Part shown: piece by piece, positions 45,907 to 54,605 of the stretch | Layout of the letters: each line of letters begins with the position of its first letter | Position numbering within the stretch: the first letter of the stretch is position 1 | Assembly: GCA_021298355.1 (NCBI GenBank) | Contig: JAJTEH010000001.1 | Span: forward strand, 1 to 64,000 | From: Flammeovirgaceae bacterium | GTDB taxonomy: Bacteria > Bacteroidota > Bacteroidia > Cytophagales > Cyclobacteriaceae | Length of the DNA stretch: 64,000 bases | Reading direction: 5' to 3' | The notes under the pieces: generated by a model | What the model saw: the letters and a program-made list of their open reading frames with translations, nothing else | What the model was told of the DNA's origin: nothing | Databases searched by the model: none | Program-made: the position numbers and the translations under genes

Positions 45907-46190
45907 ACAAGTGTTCATGCCTTTTATCTAACAAAAAACATCTTACGCGAATTGAAAAAATTGTTCACCCCTTCTGAGGTTTCCGGTTTCGATACCAACC
46001 TCTTCAGTGCCACTCCGGCATTGTTCAACGCTCCACTCTCTGCCTGTCAGGTGACCAGGCGCCCGCACAGGCGAATCCGAATCTGAATCGTTAATCTTTC
46101 TTACTAACACCCTTGCGAAAATCAACAGTTGACTTTCGCCTTCTTGTGCTTTTGCACTGGTTTATCTATTCATTTTAACTTTTTCTACTT
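45907..46190 (+). promoter_or_regulatory. Structured leader of the arginine cluster, candidate attenuator
   Basis: The stretch 45672-46190 has no ordinary gene. It holds the promoter, then an RNA leader with stems GAGGTT/AACCTC (about 45976-46001), GCCTGT/ACAGGC (46042-46047 with 46067-46072), which competes with GCCTG/CAGGC (46042-46046 with 46056-46060), GCGAAA/TTTCGC (46115-46120 with 46134-46139) and GTGC-TTTT-GCAC (46146-46157). A reading frame crosses it and ends in Arg-rich codons. The first gene of the cluster starts 33 bases after the last hairpin. Control of transcription or translation by arginine supply is inferred, not shown. Confidence 0.5.
45952..46086 (+). CDS. Putative arginine-rich leader peptide
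   Basis: From a possible TTG start at 45952 the frame gives a 44-residue product starting MKKLFTPSEV and ending TRRPHRRIRI before TGA. Five Arg codons fall in the last ten sense codons: AGG 46057, CGC 46060, AGG 46069, CGA 46072, CGA 46078. AGG and CGA are probably uncommon in this AT-rich genome. A GTG at 46051 could start an 11-residue version. The Arg-rich end overlaps the competing stems. The real start is unknown and expression is not proven. Confidence 0.35.
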   Translation: MKKLFTPSEVSGFDTNLFSATPALFNAPLSACQVTRRPHRRIRI

Positions 46191-46931
46191 GTGACAAACT
46201 CAATACTTGTCAGAACAGCTACTGCTGCTGACAAACATTATGCTGAAACCATTACTACAGAAATGGCTGAGTCGGCCAAAGTACGTGGTACAGGAATTGC
46301 CAAACGCTCGCCACTGTATATCCAACAAAAGATGGAAGAAGGAAAAGCCGTTATTGCTTTAACACCCGATGGCACGTGGGTTGGCTTTTGCTACATCGAA
46401 TCGTGGGAACACGAAAAGTTTGTTGCCAACAGCGGCCTTATTGTTTCTCCGTTGTTTCGTAAAACAGGGGTAGCCACGGAAATCAAACGCAAAGTGTTTG
46501 AACTATCGCGCCAAAAATATCCGCATGCTAAAATTTTCGGATTAACAACTGGTTTAGCTGTAATGAAAATCAATTCTGATTTGGGCTACGAACCCGTAAC
46601 CTACAACCAACTAACAACCGATGATCAGTTTTGGAAAGGATGCCAGAGTTGTGTGAACTACGACATACTGATGAGTAAGAACAGACAAAATTGTATTTGT
46701 ACAGCCATGTTGTACGATCCTGTTGAAAAAGCAAAAGAAGCTGAAGAAAAGAAAAATCGCGAAGCAAATGCGCAAAACTTTTGGGGCCGAAGTTTGCGAA
46801 AAGACAATAAGGTTTTCGACCGTTGGGTGCGCTTCAAACAATTTGTATTACTTAAAGGATGGAAGAAGAAAGATGAGCATACAGATAAGCCCAAGAAAAA
46901 TGCTATTCTCAGTTTTTTGTTTTTCTGGTAA
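46191..46931 (+). CDS. GNAT family N-acetyltransferase of the arginine cluster, candidate N-acylglutamate synthase
   Basis: A 246-residue protein, GTG start. The GNAT fold spans about 5-150, with the acyl-CoA loop in LIVSPLFRKTGVATEIK (84-100). After it comes a four-cysteine cluster (Cys151, 154, 168, 170), which may bind zinc, and a basic helical tail. As the first gene of the arginine cluster, it could do the missing first step, acylation of glutamate; no classical argA or argJ is in the cluster. That role is inferred from position. Confidence 0.82.
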   Translation: MTNSILVRTATAADKHYAETITTEMAESAKVRGTGIAKRSPLYIQQKMEEGKAVIALTPDGTWVGFCYIESWEHEKFVANSGLIVSPLFRKTGVATEIKRKVFELSRQKYPHAKIFGLTTGLAVMKINSDLGYEPVTYNQLTTDDQFWKGCQSCVNYDILMSKNRQNCICTAMLYDPVEKAKEAEEKKNREANAQNFWGRSLRKDNKVFDRWVRFKQFVLLKGWKKKDEHTDKPKKNAILSFLFFW

Positions 46932-47008
46932 GCGTACTAAAAAACAAAAAGACTAATGAGGTTTATCTCTTATTAATAAAATGATAACTAAAAAGAATTT
47001 AACTAAAG

Positions 47009-48208
47009 ATGAAAAAAGTAGTACTCGCATTTAGTGGTGGTTTAGATACATCTTATTGTGCAAAATATTTATCTGAAGATCTTGGCTATGAAGTACACGC
47101 GATAACAGTTAACACAGGAGGTTTTACTTCTGATGAAGTACACGAAATTGAAAGCAGAGCAAAAAATTTAGGCGTTGCTTCTCACATTACGGTAGATGAA
47201 GTACACAACTATTACCAAAAAGTAATTAAGTATTTAGTATTTGGTAATGTATTAAAGAATGCAACGTATCCATTAAGCGTAAGTGCCGAGCGTATGTCGC
47301 AAGCCTTAGCTGTTGCAAACTATGCCAAACACATACAAGCCGATGCAGTAGCACACGGTAGCACAGGCGCAGGTAACGACCAAGTTCGTTTCGATATGAT
47401 TTTACACATCATGCTTCCGGCTGTTGAAATCATTACGCCCATTCGCGACAAACGTTTAAGTCGCGAAGCTGAAATTGATTACCTCAAAAGCAAAGGTGTA
47501 TCCTTCAATTTTGAAAAAGCAAAATACTCTATTAATAAAGGTATTTGGGGAACTTCTGTTGGTGGGCAAGAAACACTTACTTCTATGGGGCAATTACCGG
47601 AAGAAGCGTGGCCAACACCCATTACTAAAACTGGTAGTGAAGAAATAAAATTACACTTTGAAAAAGGAGAATTAGTTGGCATAAACAATAAATTTTTTCA
47701 TCATCCAACCGAAGCGATACTTGCTTTGCACAGATTGGCTTCTCCATATGGCATAGGTAGAGATATTCATATAGGCGACACCATCATTGGTATTAAAGGA
47801 AGAGTGGGTTTCGAAGCCGCTGCGCCACTTATAATTATAAAGGCACACCATACTTTAGAAAAACACGTGTTAACCAAATGGCAATTAAACTGGAAAGAAC
47901 AATTGAGCCAATTTTATGGCAATTGGTTGCACGAAGGTCAATACCTCGATCCGGTTATGCGCGATATAGAAGCTTTTCTGGAGCAATCACAACAACAGGT
48001 TAGTGGAGTAGTGTCGTTAACATTATTCCCACATCGTTTTGTTATCAATGGTATCGAATCGAAATATGATTTAATGTCTTCGCGCTTTGGTAAATATGGA
48101 GAAATGAATGTGGGGTGGACAGGTGAGGATGTAAAAGGATTTACCAAAATAGCAGGTAATCAGGTTTCTATTTTTCATCATGTAAAAGCTGAAGCAGAGA
48201 AAGTATGA
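47009..48208 (+). CDS. argG: Argininosuccinate synthase
   Basis: ArgG joins citrulline and aspartate using ATP. The ATP motif SGGLDTSY (9-16) is intact, and HGSTGAGNDQVRFD (about 115-128) and SINKGIWGTSVGG are characteristic. The length of 399 is normal. In a pathway with acylated intermediates it acts after the deacylase (ArgE-like) step. It overlaps argC by 4 bases. Confidence 0.96.
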   Translation: MKKVVLAFSGGLDTSYCAKYLSEDLGYEVHAITVNTGGFTSDEVHEIESRAKNLGVASHITVDEVHNYYQKVIKYLVFGNVLKNATYPLSVSAERMSQALAVANYAKHIQADAVAHGSTGAGNDQVRFDMILHIMLPAVEIITPIRDKRLSREAEIDYLKSKGVSFNFEKAKYSINKGIWGTSVGGQETLTSMGQLPEEAWPTPITKTGSEEIKLHFEKGELVGINNKFFHHPTEAILALHRLASPYGIGRDIHIGDTIIGIKGRVGFEAAAPLIIIKAHHTLEKHVLTKWQLNWKEQLSQFYGNWLHEGQYLDPVMRDIEAFLEQSQQQVSGVVSLTLFPHRFVINGIESKYDLMSSRFGKYGEMNVGWTGEDVKGFTKIAGNQVSIFHHVKAEAEKV

Positions 48209-49185
48209 GTACAAAAAAAATAAAAGCAGGTATTGTTGGTGCTGCCGGTTATACAGGAGGAGAAACGCTTCGGCTATTGTTACAACATCCTGATGTAGAT
48301 GTGGTGTGTGCACAAAGCAGAAGCCAGGCAGGTAAATCAGTTGCAACGGTGCATAAAGATTTACTAGGCGAAACAAATTTACAATTTGCATCTGAAATTC
48401 AACAGCAGGTAGATGTGCTTTTCGTATGCTTGACTCATGGAGAAAGCAAAGAGTGGTTGAAGCAAAACGCACTTTCATTATCTACAAAAATTATCGATTT
48501 AGGAAATGATTTCAGAATTGATAATACAGTTGGCGAAAGAGAGTTTGTTTATGGTTTACCTGAGTTGTATCGAGATAAAATAAGAAAAGCACAAAACATT
48601 GCGAACCCAGGTTGTTTTGCCACAGCTATTCAATTGAGTTTGTTACCCTTGGCAAAGGAAAAAATATTGAATGAAGTTTTTGTTACAGGCATAACAGGTT
48701 CTACCGGGGCAGGACGAAAATTACAAGATACCTCTCACTTCACTTGGCGTTCTCATAATGTATCAGCTTACAAAACGTTAACACACCAACATCTTGGTGA
48801 GATTACTAAAAGCATTCAACATCTCCATCCTTCTTTTCAAGAAGGTATTCATTTTGTGCCGTGGCGAGGTGATTTTACAAGAGGAATTTTTACTTCGTCT
48901 GTAGTTACTTGTGATGTGAGTTTACTAGAGCTTAATGATTTGTATTCGTCTTATTACTCAACGCATCCTTTTACACATATAACACCTGCAACACTTGATT
49001 TAAAGCAAGTCATCAACACCAATAAATGTGTATTACAACTTGAAAAAGTTGGAAGTAAGTTGGTTATACATGCCGCGATAGATAATCTGATTAAAGGCGC
49101 GAGCGGACAAGCCATACAAAATATGAATTTACTTTTTGATTTAGACGAAACAGCAGGTTTAAAAATTAAAGCATCAGCATTTTAA
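48205..49185 (+). CDS. argC: N-acyl-gamma-glutamyl-phosphate reductase
   Basis: ArgC reduces N-acylglutamyl phosphate with NADPH to the semialdehyde. The NADP motif VGAAGYTGGETLRLL (11-25) and the catalytic-cysteine motif NPGCFATA (Cys137) are present. The length of 326 is normal. It starts inside the argG stop codon (ATGA) and is followed by argD after 10 bases. Confidence 0.96.
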   Translation: MSTKKIKAGIVGAAGYTGGETLRLLLQHPDVDVVCAQSRSQAGKSVATVHKDLLGETNLQFASEIQQQVDVLFVCLTHGESKEWLKQNALSLSTKIIDLGNDFRIDNTVGEREFVYGLPELYRDKIRKAQNIANPGCFATAIQLSLLPLAKEKILNEVFVTGITGSTGAGRKLQDTSHFTWRSHNVSAYKTLTHQHLGEITKSIQHLHPSFQEGIHFVPWRGDFTRGIFTSSVVTCDVSLLELNDLYSSYYSTHPFTHITPATLDLKQVINTNKCVLQLEKVGSKLVIHAAIDNLIKGASGQAIQNMNLLFDLDETAGLKIKASAF

Positions 49186-49195
49186 TTCTATCAAC

Positions 49196-50323
49196 ATGAA
49201 ATTATTTGATGTTTACCCATTATTTCCAATTGAACCTGTTAAAGCCAGTGGATCGTGGTTGTGGGATGTAAACAATAAAAAGTACCTGGATTTATATGGT
49301 GGTCATGCGGTTATCAGCATCGGCCATAATCATCCGCACTTTGTAGCAAGATTAACTGAGCAATTGCATAAAATTTCTTTTTACAGCAACAGTGTTAAAA
49401 ATACGTTACAAGAAGAACTTGCTGATAAATTAGGTCAGCTTTCAGGTTATCCTACGTATCAATTATTCCTATGTAACTCCGGAGCAGAAGCGAACGAGAA
49501 CGCCATCAAGTTGGCCTCTTTTGTAACAGGAAGAAAAAAAGTAATTGCTTTTCAAAAAGCATTTCACGGTCGTACGTCCGGAGCGGTAGCCGTTACAGAT
49601 AATAAAAAAATTGTTGCACCCTTTAATGCAGTGCATGAGGTAATTTTTTTGCCGCTTAATGATGTTGCAGCTCTTCATCAGCATATAGATGAAACAGTGG
49701 CGGCTGTTTTGATAGAAGGAATACAAGGAGTAGGAGGTATTTATATTCCGGAGGCATCCTTTTTACAGCAACTGTCGGCTATATGTAAGAAAAATGGTAC
49801 ATTATTAATTGCAGATGAAGTTCAATCTGGCTATGGCCGCACTGGTAAATTTTTTGCACATCAGCATGCCGATAGTCAACCCGATTTAATTACGGTAGCC
49901 AAAGGAATGGGCAATGGCTTTCCAATAGGAGGTGTTTTAATTCATCCTTCTATTCAACCGTGGAGCGGCATGTTAGGTACAACTTTTGGAGGCAATTACT
50001 TGGCTTGTGCAGCAGCATTGGCTGTGTTAGAAGTGATTGAAAAAGAGAATCTGATGCATCATGCACAAAAAATAGGAAATGAAATCTTAGAAAGATTGAA
50101 AGCTAGTCAGTATTTTGAAGATGTGCGAGGCAAAGGTTTGATGATTGGTTTTGATTTGCCACAACCTTTATTGCACTTAAGAAACACTTTGCTTACCGAG
50201 CACAGCATTTTTACGGGCGAAGCCAAAGCCAACACTATTCGTTTGCTACCTTCACTTGCATTAACAAAAGAAGAAGCAACCTATTTTTTTAGCGCATTAG
50301 AAAAAGAAACAAGTAAATATTAA
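49196..50323 (+). CDS. argD: Acyl-ornithine aminotransferase
   Basis: A class III PLP-dependent aminotransferase of 375 residues. The PLP-binding region is DEVQSGYGRTGKFF (207-220) with Lys236 in TVAKGMGNGFPIGG as the Schiff-base lysine. It converts the acyl-glutamate semialdehyde to acyl-ornithine with glutamate as donor. It can act with acetyl or succinyl substrates in this phylum. Confidence 0.95.
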   Translation: MKLFDVYPLFPIEPVKASGSWLWDVNNKKYLDLYGGHAVISIGHNHPHFVARLTEQLHKISFYSNSVKNTLQEELADKLGQLSGYPTYQLFLCNSGAEANENAIKLASFVTGRKKVIAFQKAFHGRTSGAVAVTDNKKIVAPFNAVHEVIFLPLNDVAALHQHIDETVAAVLIEGIQGVGGIYIPEASFLQQLSAICKKNGTLLIADEVQSGYGRTGKFFAHQHADSQPDLITVAKGMGNGFPIGGVLIHPSIQPWSGMLGTTFGGNYLACAAALAVLEVIEKENLMHHAQKIGNEILERLKASQYFEDVRGKGLMIGFDLPQPLLHLRNTLLTEHSIFTGEAKANTIRLLPSLALTKEEATYFFSALEKETSKY

Positions 50324-50324
50324 G

Positions 50325-51287
50325 ATGAAGCAATTTATTTCTGTTGAGGATGTTCCCGACATCCAACACTTGGTTAATAAAGCATTGGCTTATAAAATCA
50401 ATCCCTATTTGCATAGTACTTTAGGTAACAAAAAAAGAATGGGATTACTTTTTTTAAATCCTAGTATGCGCACGCGTTTAAGTACGCAAGTTGCTGCACA
50501 ACAATTGGGAATGGAAGTAGTAGTGTTTAATGTAGGGCAAGATGGTTGGGCATTAGAATTTGAAGAAGGTGCCATTATGCAGGGCCATACTGTTGAACAC
50601 ATTAAAGATGCCGCTCCCATCTTAGGAAAATATTTTAACGTGATAGGTGTTCGTACATTTCCAGGTTTACACAACAAAGAAGAAGATTATGCAGAGTTTT
50701 ATTTACAGCAAATTATACACTATGCAGGTGTTCCTATCATCAGTTTAGAGAGTGCCACGTTACATCCTTTACAAAGTTTAACAGACATTATAACTATTCA
50801 AGAACATTTTAAAGAAAAACGTAAACCAAAAATTGTGTTAACGTGGGCTCCGCATATCAAAGCGTTGCCACAATGTGTAGCCAATAGCTTTGCTCAATGG
50901 ATAACCCAATGGAATCAAGCTGATTTTGTTATCACGCACCCTGAAGGATATGAATTGGCTGAGAACTTTACCAAAGGTGCTATAATAACGCATAATCAGA
51001 CAGAAGCTTTACAAGACGCAGATTTTGTGTATGTAAAAAATTGGAGTGCTTATCGCGAGTATGGTAAGGTGTTAGGTAATCATTCAAACTGGATGTTGAC
51101 TATGGATAAACTTCAACATACAAATAATGCGAAAATCATGCATTGTTTACCTGTTAGAAGAAACATCGAAATAAGCGATGAAGTTTTAGACAGCCAGCGC
51201 AGTTTGGTAACCGAACAAGCAGCCAACAGAGTTTGGGCTGCGCAAGCTGTATTAAGTGAAATTTTAACGGCAAGCAGTCATGAATAA
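50325..51287 (+). CDS. argF': N-acyl-L-ornithine transcarbamylase (probably succinyl-type)
   Basis: A transcarbamylase of 320 residues. The carbamoyl-phosphate loop is SMRTRLST (47-54), and HPLQSLTDII and the C-terminal HCLPVRR are present. It belongs to the acetyl/succinyl-ornithine group (AOTC/SOTC), not to ornithine transcarbamylase, judged by FLNPSMRTR and the THTWAPH-like LTWAPHIKALP segment. In the 80s loop, the position decisive for acetyl versus succinyl (E92 in X. campestris AOTC, P90 in B. fragilis SOTC) is Val90 here. It starts 1 base after argD and overlaps argB by 8 bases. Confidence 0.9.
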   Translation: MKQFISVEDVPDIQHLVNKALAYKINPYLHSTLGNKKRMGLLFLNPSMRTRLSTQVAAQQLGMEVVVFNVGQDGWALEFEEGAIMQGHTVEHIKDAAPILGKYFNVIGVRTFPGLHNKEEDYAEFYLQQIIHYAGVPIISLESATLHPLQSLTDIITIQEHFKEKRKPKIVLTWAPHIKALPQCVANSFAQWITQWNQADFVITHPEGYELAENFTKGAIITHNQTEALQDADFVYVKNWSAYREYGKVLGNHSNWMLTMDKLQHTNNAKIMHCLPVRRNIEISDEVLDSQRSLVTEQAANRVWAAQAVLSEILTASSHE

Positions 51288-52068
51288 AGTATACATCATT
51301 AAAATCGGTGGACATGTATTGGATGATGAGCCATCCTTAAAAAAGTTTTTGACAGATTTCGCACACATTAAAGCACCAAAAATTTTAGTTCATGGTGGAG
51401 GAAAATTAGCTACTCGTATTGGAGACCAACTAGGTATTCAATCGCACTACGTAAAAGGTAGAAGGATTACCGATGAACAGACCTTGGATTTGGTAACGAT
51501 GGTATATGGCGGCTTGGTGAACAAACAACTAGTGGCTCAATTACAAGCTTTACAATGCAATGCCATAGGAGTAACCGGTGCCGATGGAAATTTAATACGA
51601 GCAACCAAAAGAGAAGTAAAAGGAACAGACTATGGTTTTGTAGGCGACATAACTCCAGAAAGTGTTCATTCTACTTTTTTATATTTTCTTTTAAAACAAA
51701 ATGTTGTTCCAGTGTTTGCACCTTTAACACATGCCAGTGGAACCATGCTTAATACCAATGCAGATACGATTGCCTCCGTATTGGCTATTGCATTAAGTAA
51801 ACATTTTGAGATTCGTTTACTTTATTGTTTCGAGAAAGCGGGTGTATTAAGAAATGTGCAGGATGAAAACTCTGTTATAAGTACACTTACAAAAGCTACC
51901 TACGAAAAATTACTTTCTGAAAATATATTTCACGATGGGATACTTCCAAAATTGGAAAATGCATTTAATGCCATACAAGCCGGTGTAAAGGAAGTGGTAA
52001 TTGGCGAACACAAACACTTGATTGCCAATTTAGGATATGAAACAAAAGGAACGTTAATTCTGCCGTAA
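51280..52068 (+). CDS. argB: N-acylglutamate kinase
   Basis: An amino-acid kinase-fold protein of 262 residues, with the glycine-rich ATP loop HGGGK (38-42), VTGADGNLIRA and the NTNADTIASVLA segment that binds the substrate. It phosphorylates N-acylglutamate. It lacks the N-terminal helix of arginine-inhibited hexameric NAGKs, so feedback control by arginine is not obvious from the sequence. Confidence 0.94.
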   Translation: MNKVYIIKIGGHVLDDEPSLKKFLTDFAHIKAPKILVHGGGKLATRIGDQLGIQSHYVKGRRITDEQTLDLVTMVYGGLVNKQLVAQLQALQCNAIGVTGADGNLIRATKREVKGTDYGFVGDITPESVHSTFLYFLLKQNVVPVFAPLTHASGTMLNTNADTIASVLAIALSKHFEIRLLYCFEKAGVLRNVQDENSVISTLTKATYEKLLSENIFHDGILPKLENAFNAIQAGVKEVVIGEHKHLIANLGYETKGTLILP

Positions 52069-52070
52069 TC

Positions 52071-53150
52071 GTGAAAGAAGATACTTTAACATCAGCAATA
52101 AAATTATTAAAACAATTGATTGCCATTCCATCGTTTAGCAAGGAAGAAGAGCATACGGCTGTGTTACTTTTTAAATTTTTAAAAAGTCAGGATATAAACG
52201 TACATCGCAAGGGAAATAATGTGTGGGCAACCAATAAGTTTTTCGATTTACAAAAACCAACTTTATTGCTCAACTCGCATCATGATACCGTTAAGCCCAA
52301 TGCGGGGTATACACGCAATCCGTTTAATGCAAGTGAAGAAGAAGGAAAGATTTTCGGATTAGGAAGCAATGATGCCGGTGCTTCGCTTGTATCCTTACTG
52401 TTTACTTTTTTACATTTTTATAAAGAAAAGAATTTAAGTTTTAATATTATTCTTGCGCTAACAGCAGAAGAAGAAATTTCCGGAAAAGGTGGAATTGAGT
52501 TTCTATGGAATGACTTACCTACGATTGACTGTGCCATTGTAGGAGAACCAACCAGCATGCAAGTGGCCATTGTAGAAAAGGGATTACTTGTTTTAGATTG
52601 TACAGCAAAAGGTAGGGCAGGGCATGCAGCACGAGAGGAGGGAGTAAATGCTATTTATCAGGCATTGCCGGATGTGCAATGGTTTCAACACTTTCAGTTT
52701 CAAAAAATTTCTGAAACACTAGGTAAAGTAAAAATGTCGGTAACTAGTATTCACGCTGGCCAGGCGCATAATCAGGTTCCGCCCGAATGTAATTTTGTAG
52801 TAGATATCAGAGTAACGGATTCCTATACGTTAGAGGAAGTGTTATCAATTATTAAAAATAATGTAAACTGCGAAGTAGTTCCACGTTCCATCCGAATCAG
52901 GCCTTCATGCATTGCTCTATCACATCCTTTGGTTCAAGCAGCTTCCACATTAGGGTATCAATTTTATGGTTCTCCTACCACTTCCGATCAGGCTTTGATT
53001 CCCGTTCCATCTATTAAACTCGGACCGGGCGATTCTGCCCGTTCGCATAGTGCAGATGAGTTTGTTTATGTGGATGAAGTTAAAAAAGGTATAGAAGGGT
53101 ATATTCAATTGATAGAAACCGTATGGCATCAAAATTTATTTTCTAAGTAA
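52071..53150 (+). CDS. argE: M20 family deacylase, ArgE-like
   Basis: A zinc-dependent M20 peptidase of 359 residues with metal ligands in HHDTVKP (His71, Asp73 region), the catalytic ALTAEEEISG (Glu pair) and GEPTSMQVAIVEKG. Position in the cluster implies removal of the acyl group from acyl-citrulline, the product of the argF' step. A GTG start 2 bases after argB is used. Confidence 0.9.
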   Translation: MKEDTLTSAIKLLKQLIAIPSFSKEEEHTAVLLFKFLKSQDINVHRKGNNVWATNKFFDLQKPTLLLNSHHDTVKPNAGYTRNPFNASEEEGKIFGLGSNDAGASLVSLLFTFLHFYKEKNLSFNIILALTAEEEISGKGGIEFLWNDLPTIDCAIVGEPTSMQVAIVEKGLLVLDCTAKGRAGHAAREEGVNAIYQALPDVQWFQHFQFQKISETLGKVKMSVTSIHAGQAHNQVPPECNFVVDIRVTDSYTLEEVLSIIKNNVNCEVVPRSIRIRPSCIALSHPLVQAASTLGYQFYGSPTTSDQALIPVPSIKLGPGDSARSHSADEFVYVDEVKKGIEGYIQLIETVWHQNLFSK

Positions 53151-53170
53151 AACAATTTAGCATAAGCAAT

Positions 53171-54502
53171 ATGAAACTTTGGCAAAAAGATTCTGTAAGT
53201 CACACTAAAGTAAATGATTTTACTGTTGGCAACGATAAACAATTCGATTTACGGTTAGCGCAATACGATGTGCAAGGCTCTTTAGCGCATATCAACATGT
53301 TGGCTTCGGTAGGCATATTGAAAAATGAAGAATGGCAAATCCTTTCAACATCTTTAAAAGAAATTTATGCACAAATTCATAGAGGTGAGTTTATAATAGA
53401 AGAAGGTATAGAAGATGTTCATTCGCAAATAGAACTGATGCTGACGAACAAACATGGCGATATAGGAAAGAAAATTCATAGTGCGAGATCGCGCAACGAC
53501 CAGGTGTTGGTAGACATGAAACTTTTTATGCGCGCTGAATTACAACAAGTAGTTAGTAAAGTAGAATCCTTATTCTATTTGTTGTTAAACAAAAGTGAGA
53601 AACACCAAAATGACTTAATGCCAGGCTACACCCATTTACAAATTGCTATGCCTTCATCATTTGGTTTGTGGTTTGGAGCATACGCTGAGAGTTTATCAGA
53701 TGATTTAATAATGATTGAATCAGCTTTTCGTTTGGTCAATAAAAATCCTTTAGGTTCAGCGGCTGGTTATGGTTCTTCTTTTCCTATAAACCGAACGTTA
53801 ACTACTACTTTATTGGGATTTGAAGATTTACATTATAATTCAGTATATGCCCAAATGATGCGAGGCAAAACAGAACGAATCGTAGCGCAAGCAATGGGCA
53901 ACGTAGCTGCAACTTTATCTAAATTAGCCATGGATATTTGTTTGTTCGTTAATCAGAATTTTGATTTTGTTTCTTTTCCTACTGCCTTAACGACAGGTTC
54001 AAGTATTATGCCGCACAAAAAAAATCCGGATGTGTTTGAGTTGATTCGGGCAAAGTGCAACGACTTGCAAGGTTTACCTAATCAAATAATTTTATTAACA
54101 AATAATTTACCTTCAGGCTATCATCGCGATTTGCAATTGGTAAAAGAAAAAATAGTACCAGCCTTTGCAACGCTCAATTCTTGTTTAGAAATGATGCACT
54201 TTATGTTATCTAATATAATAGTTAAAACTAATTTGTTAGCCGATGAGAAATACAAGTATATTTTTAGTGTAGAAGAAGTAAATAAGTTAGTTGTAGCAGG
54301 AGTTCCGTTTCGGGATGCCTATAAGCAAGTGGGGTTGGCCATAGAGAACGGCACGTTTACGTATAGTGGGCCTATACAACACACACACGAAGGAAGTATT
54401 GGGAATTTAAGTTTAGATAGAATAAAATCAAATTTTGAAAATACTAAGCGAATGTTTCCTTTTACAGGAATTGAAAAAGCTATTCAAGAATTGATCAAGT
54501 AA
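53171..54502 (+). CDS. argH: Argininosuccinate lyase
   Basis: ArgH cleaves argininosuccinate to arginine and fumarate. The fumarase/aspartase superfamily signature GSSIMPHKKNPD lies at 276-287, with HSARSRNDQV (103-112) and MPGYTHLQ (150-157). The length of 443 is normal. It is the last gene of the arginine cluster. Confidence 0.96.
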   Translation: MKLWQKDSVSHTKVNDFTVGNDKQFDLRLAQYDVQGSLAHINMLASVGILKNEEWQILSTSLKEIYAQIHRGEFIIEEGIEDVHSQIELMLTNKHGDIGKKIHSARSRNDQVLVDMKLFMRAELQQVVSKVESLFYLLLNKSEKHQNDLMPGYTHLQIAMPSSFGLWFGAYAESLSDDLIMIESAFRLVNKNPLGSAAGYGSSFPINRTLTTTLLGFEDLHYNSVYAQMMRGKTERIVAQAMGNVAATLSKLAMDICLFVNQNFDFVSFPTALTTGSSIMPHKKNPDVFELIRAKCNDLQGLPNQIILLTNNLPSGYHRDLQLVKEKIVPAFATLNSCLEMMHFMLSNIIVKTNLLADEKYKYIFSVEEVNKLVVAGVPFRDAYKQVGLAIENGTFTYSGPIQHTHEGSIGNLSLDRIKSNFENTKRMFPFTGIEKAIQELIK

Positions 54503-54532
54503 TGGTAAAGAAAAGGAGTAAAAAAGATTCTT

Positions 54533-54568
54533 CCTAAAAATATTTTCATGCAGAAATACTTTTTTAGG
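54533..54568 (+). terminator. Possible terminator hairpin after argH
   Basis: CCTAAAAATATTT and AAATACTTTTTTAGG form an AT-rich stem of about 13 pairs with small defects. There is no T-run after the stem, so the call is weak. Confidence 0.35.
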
Positions 54569-54605
54569 CGTGTAAGAATTTCTTGCTTTATGCTACAAAT
54601 AGAAC

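Noticed and set aside
45917-45931. ATG-initiated mini-ORF in the arginine leader (four codons)
   Set aside because: It is in another frame than the Arg-rich stretch and has no arginine codons, so it does not explain arginine sensing.
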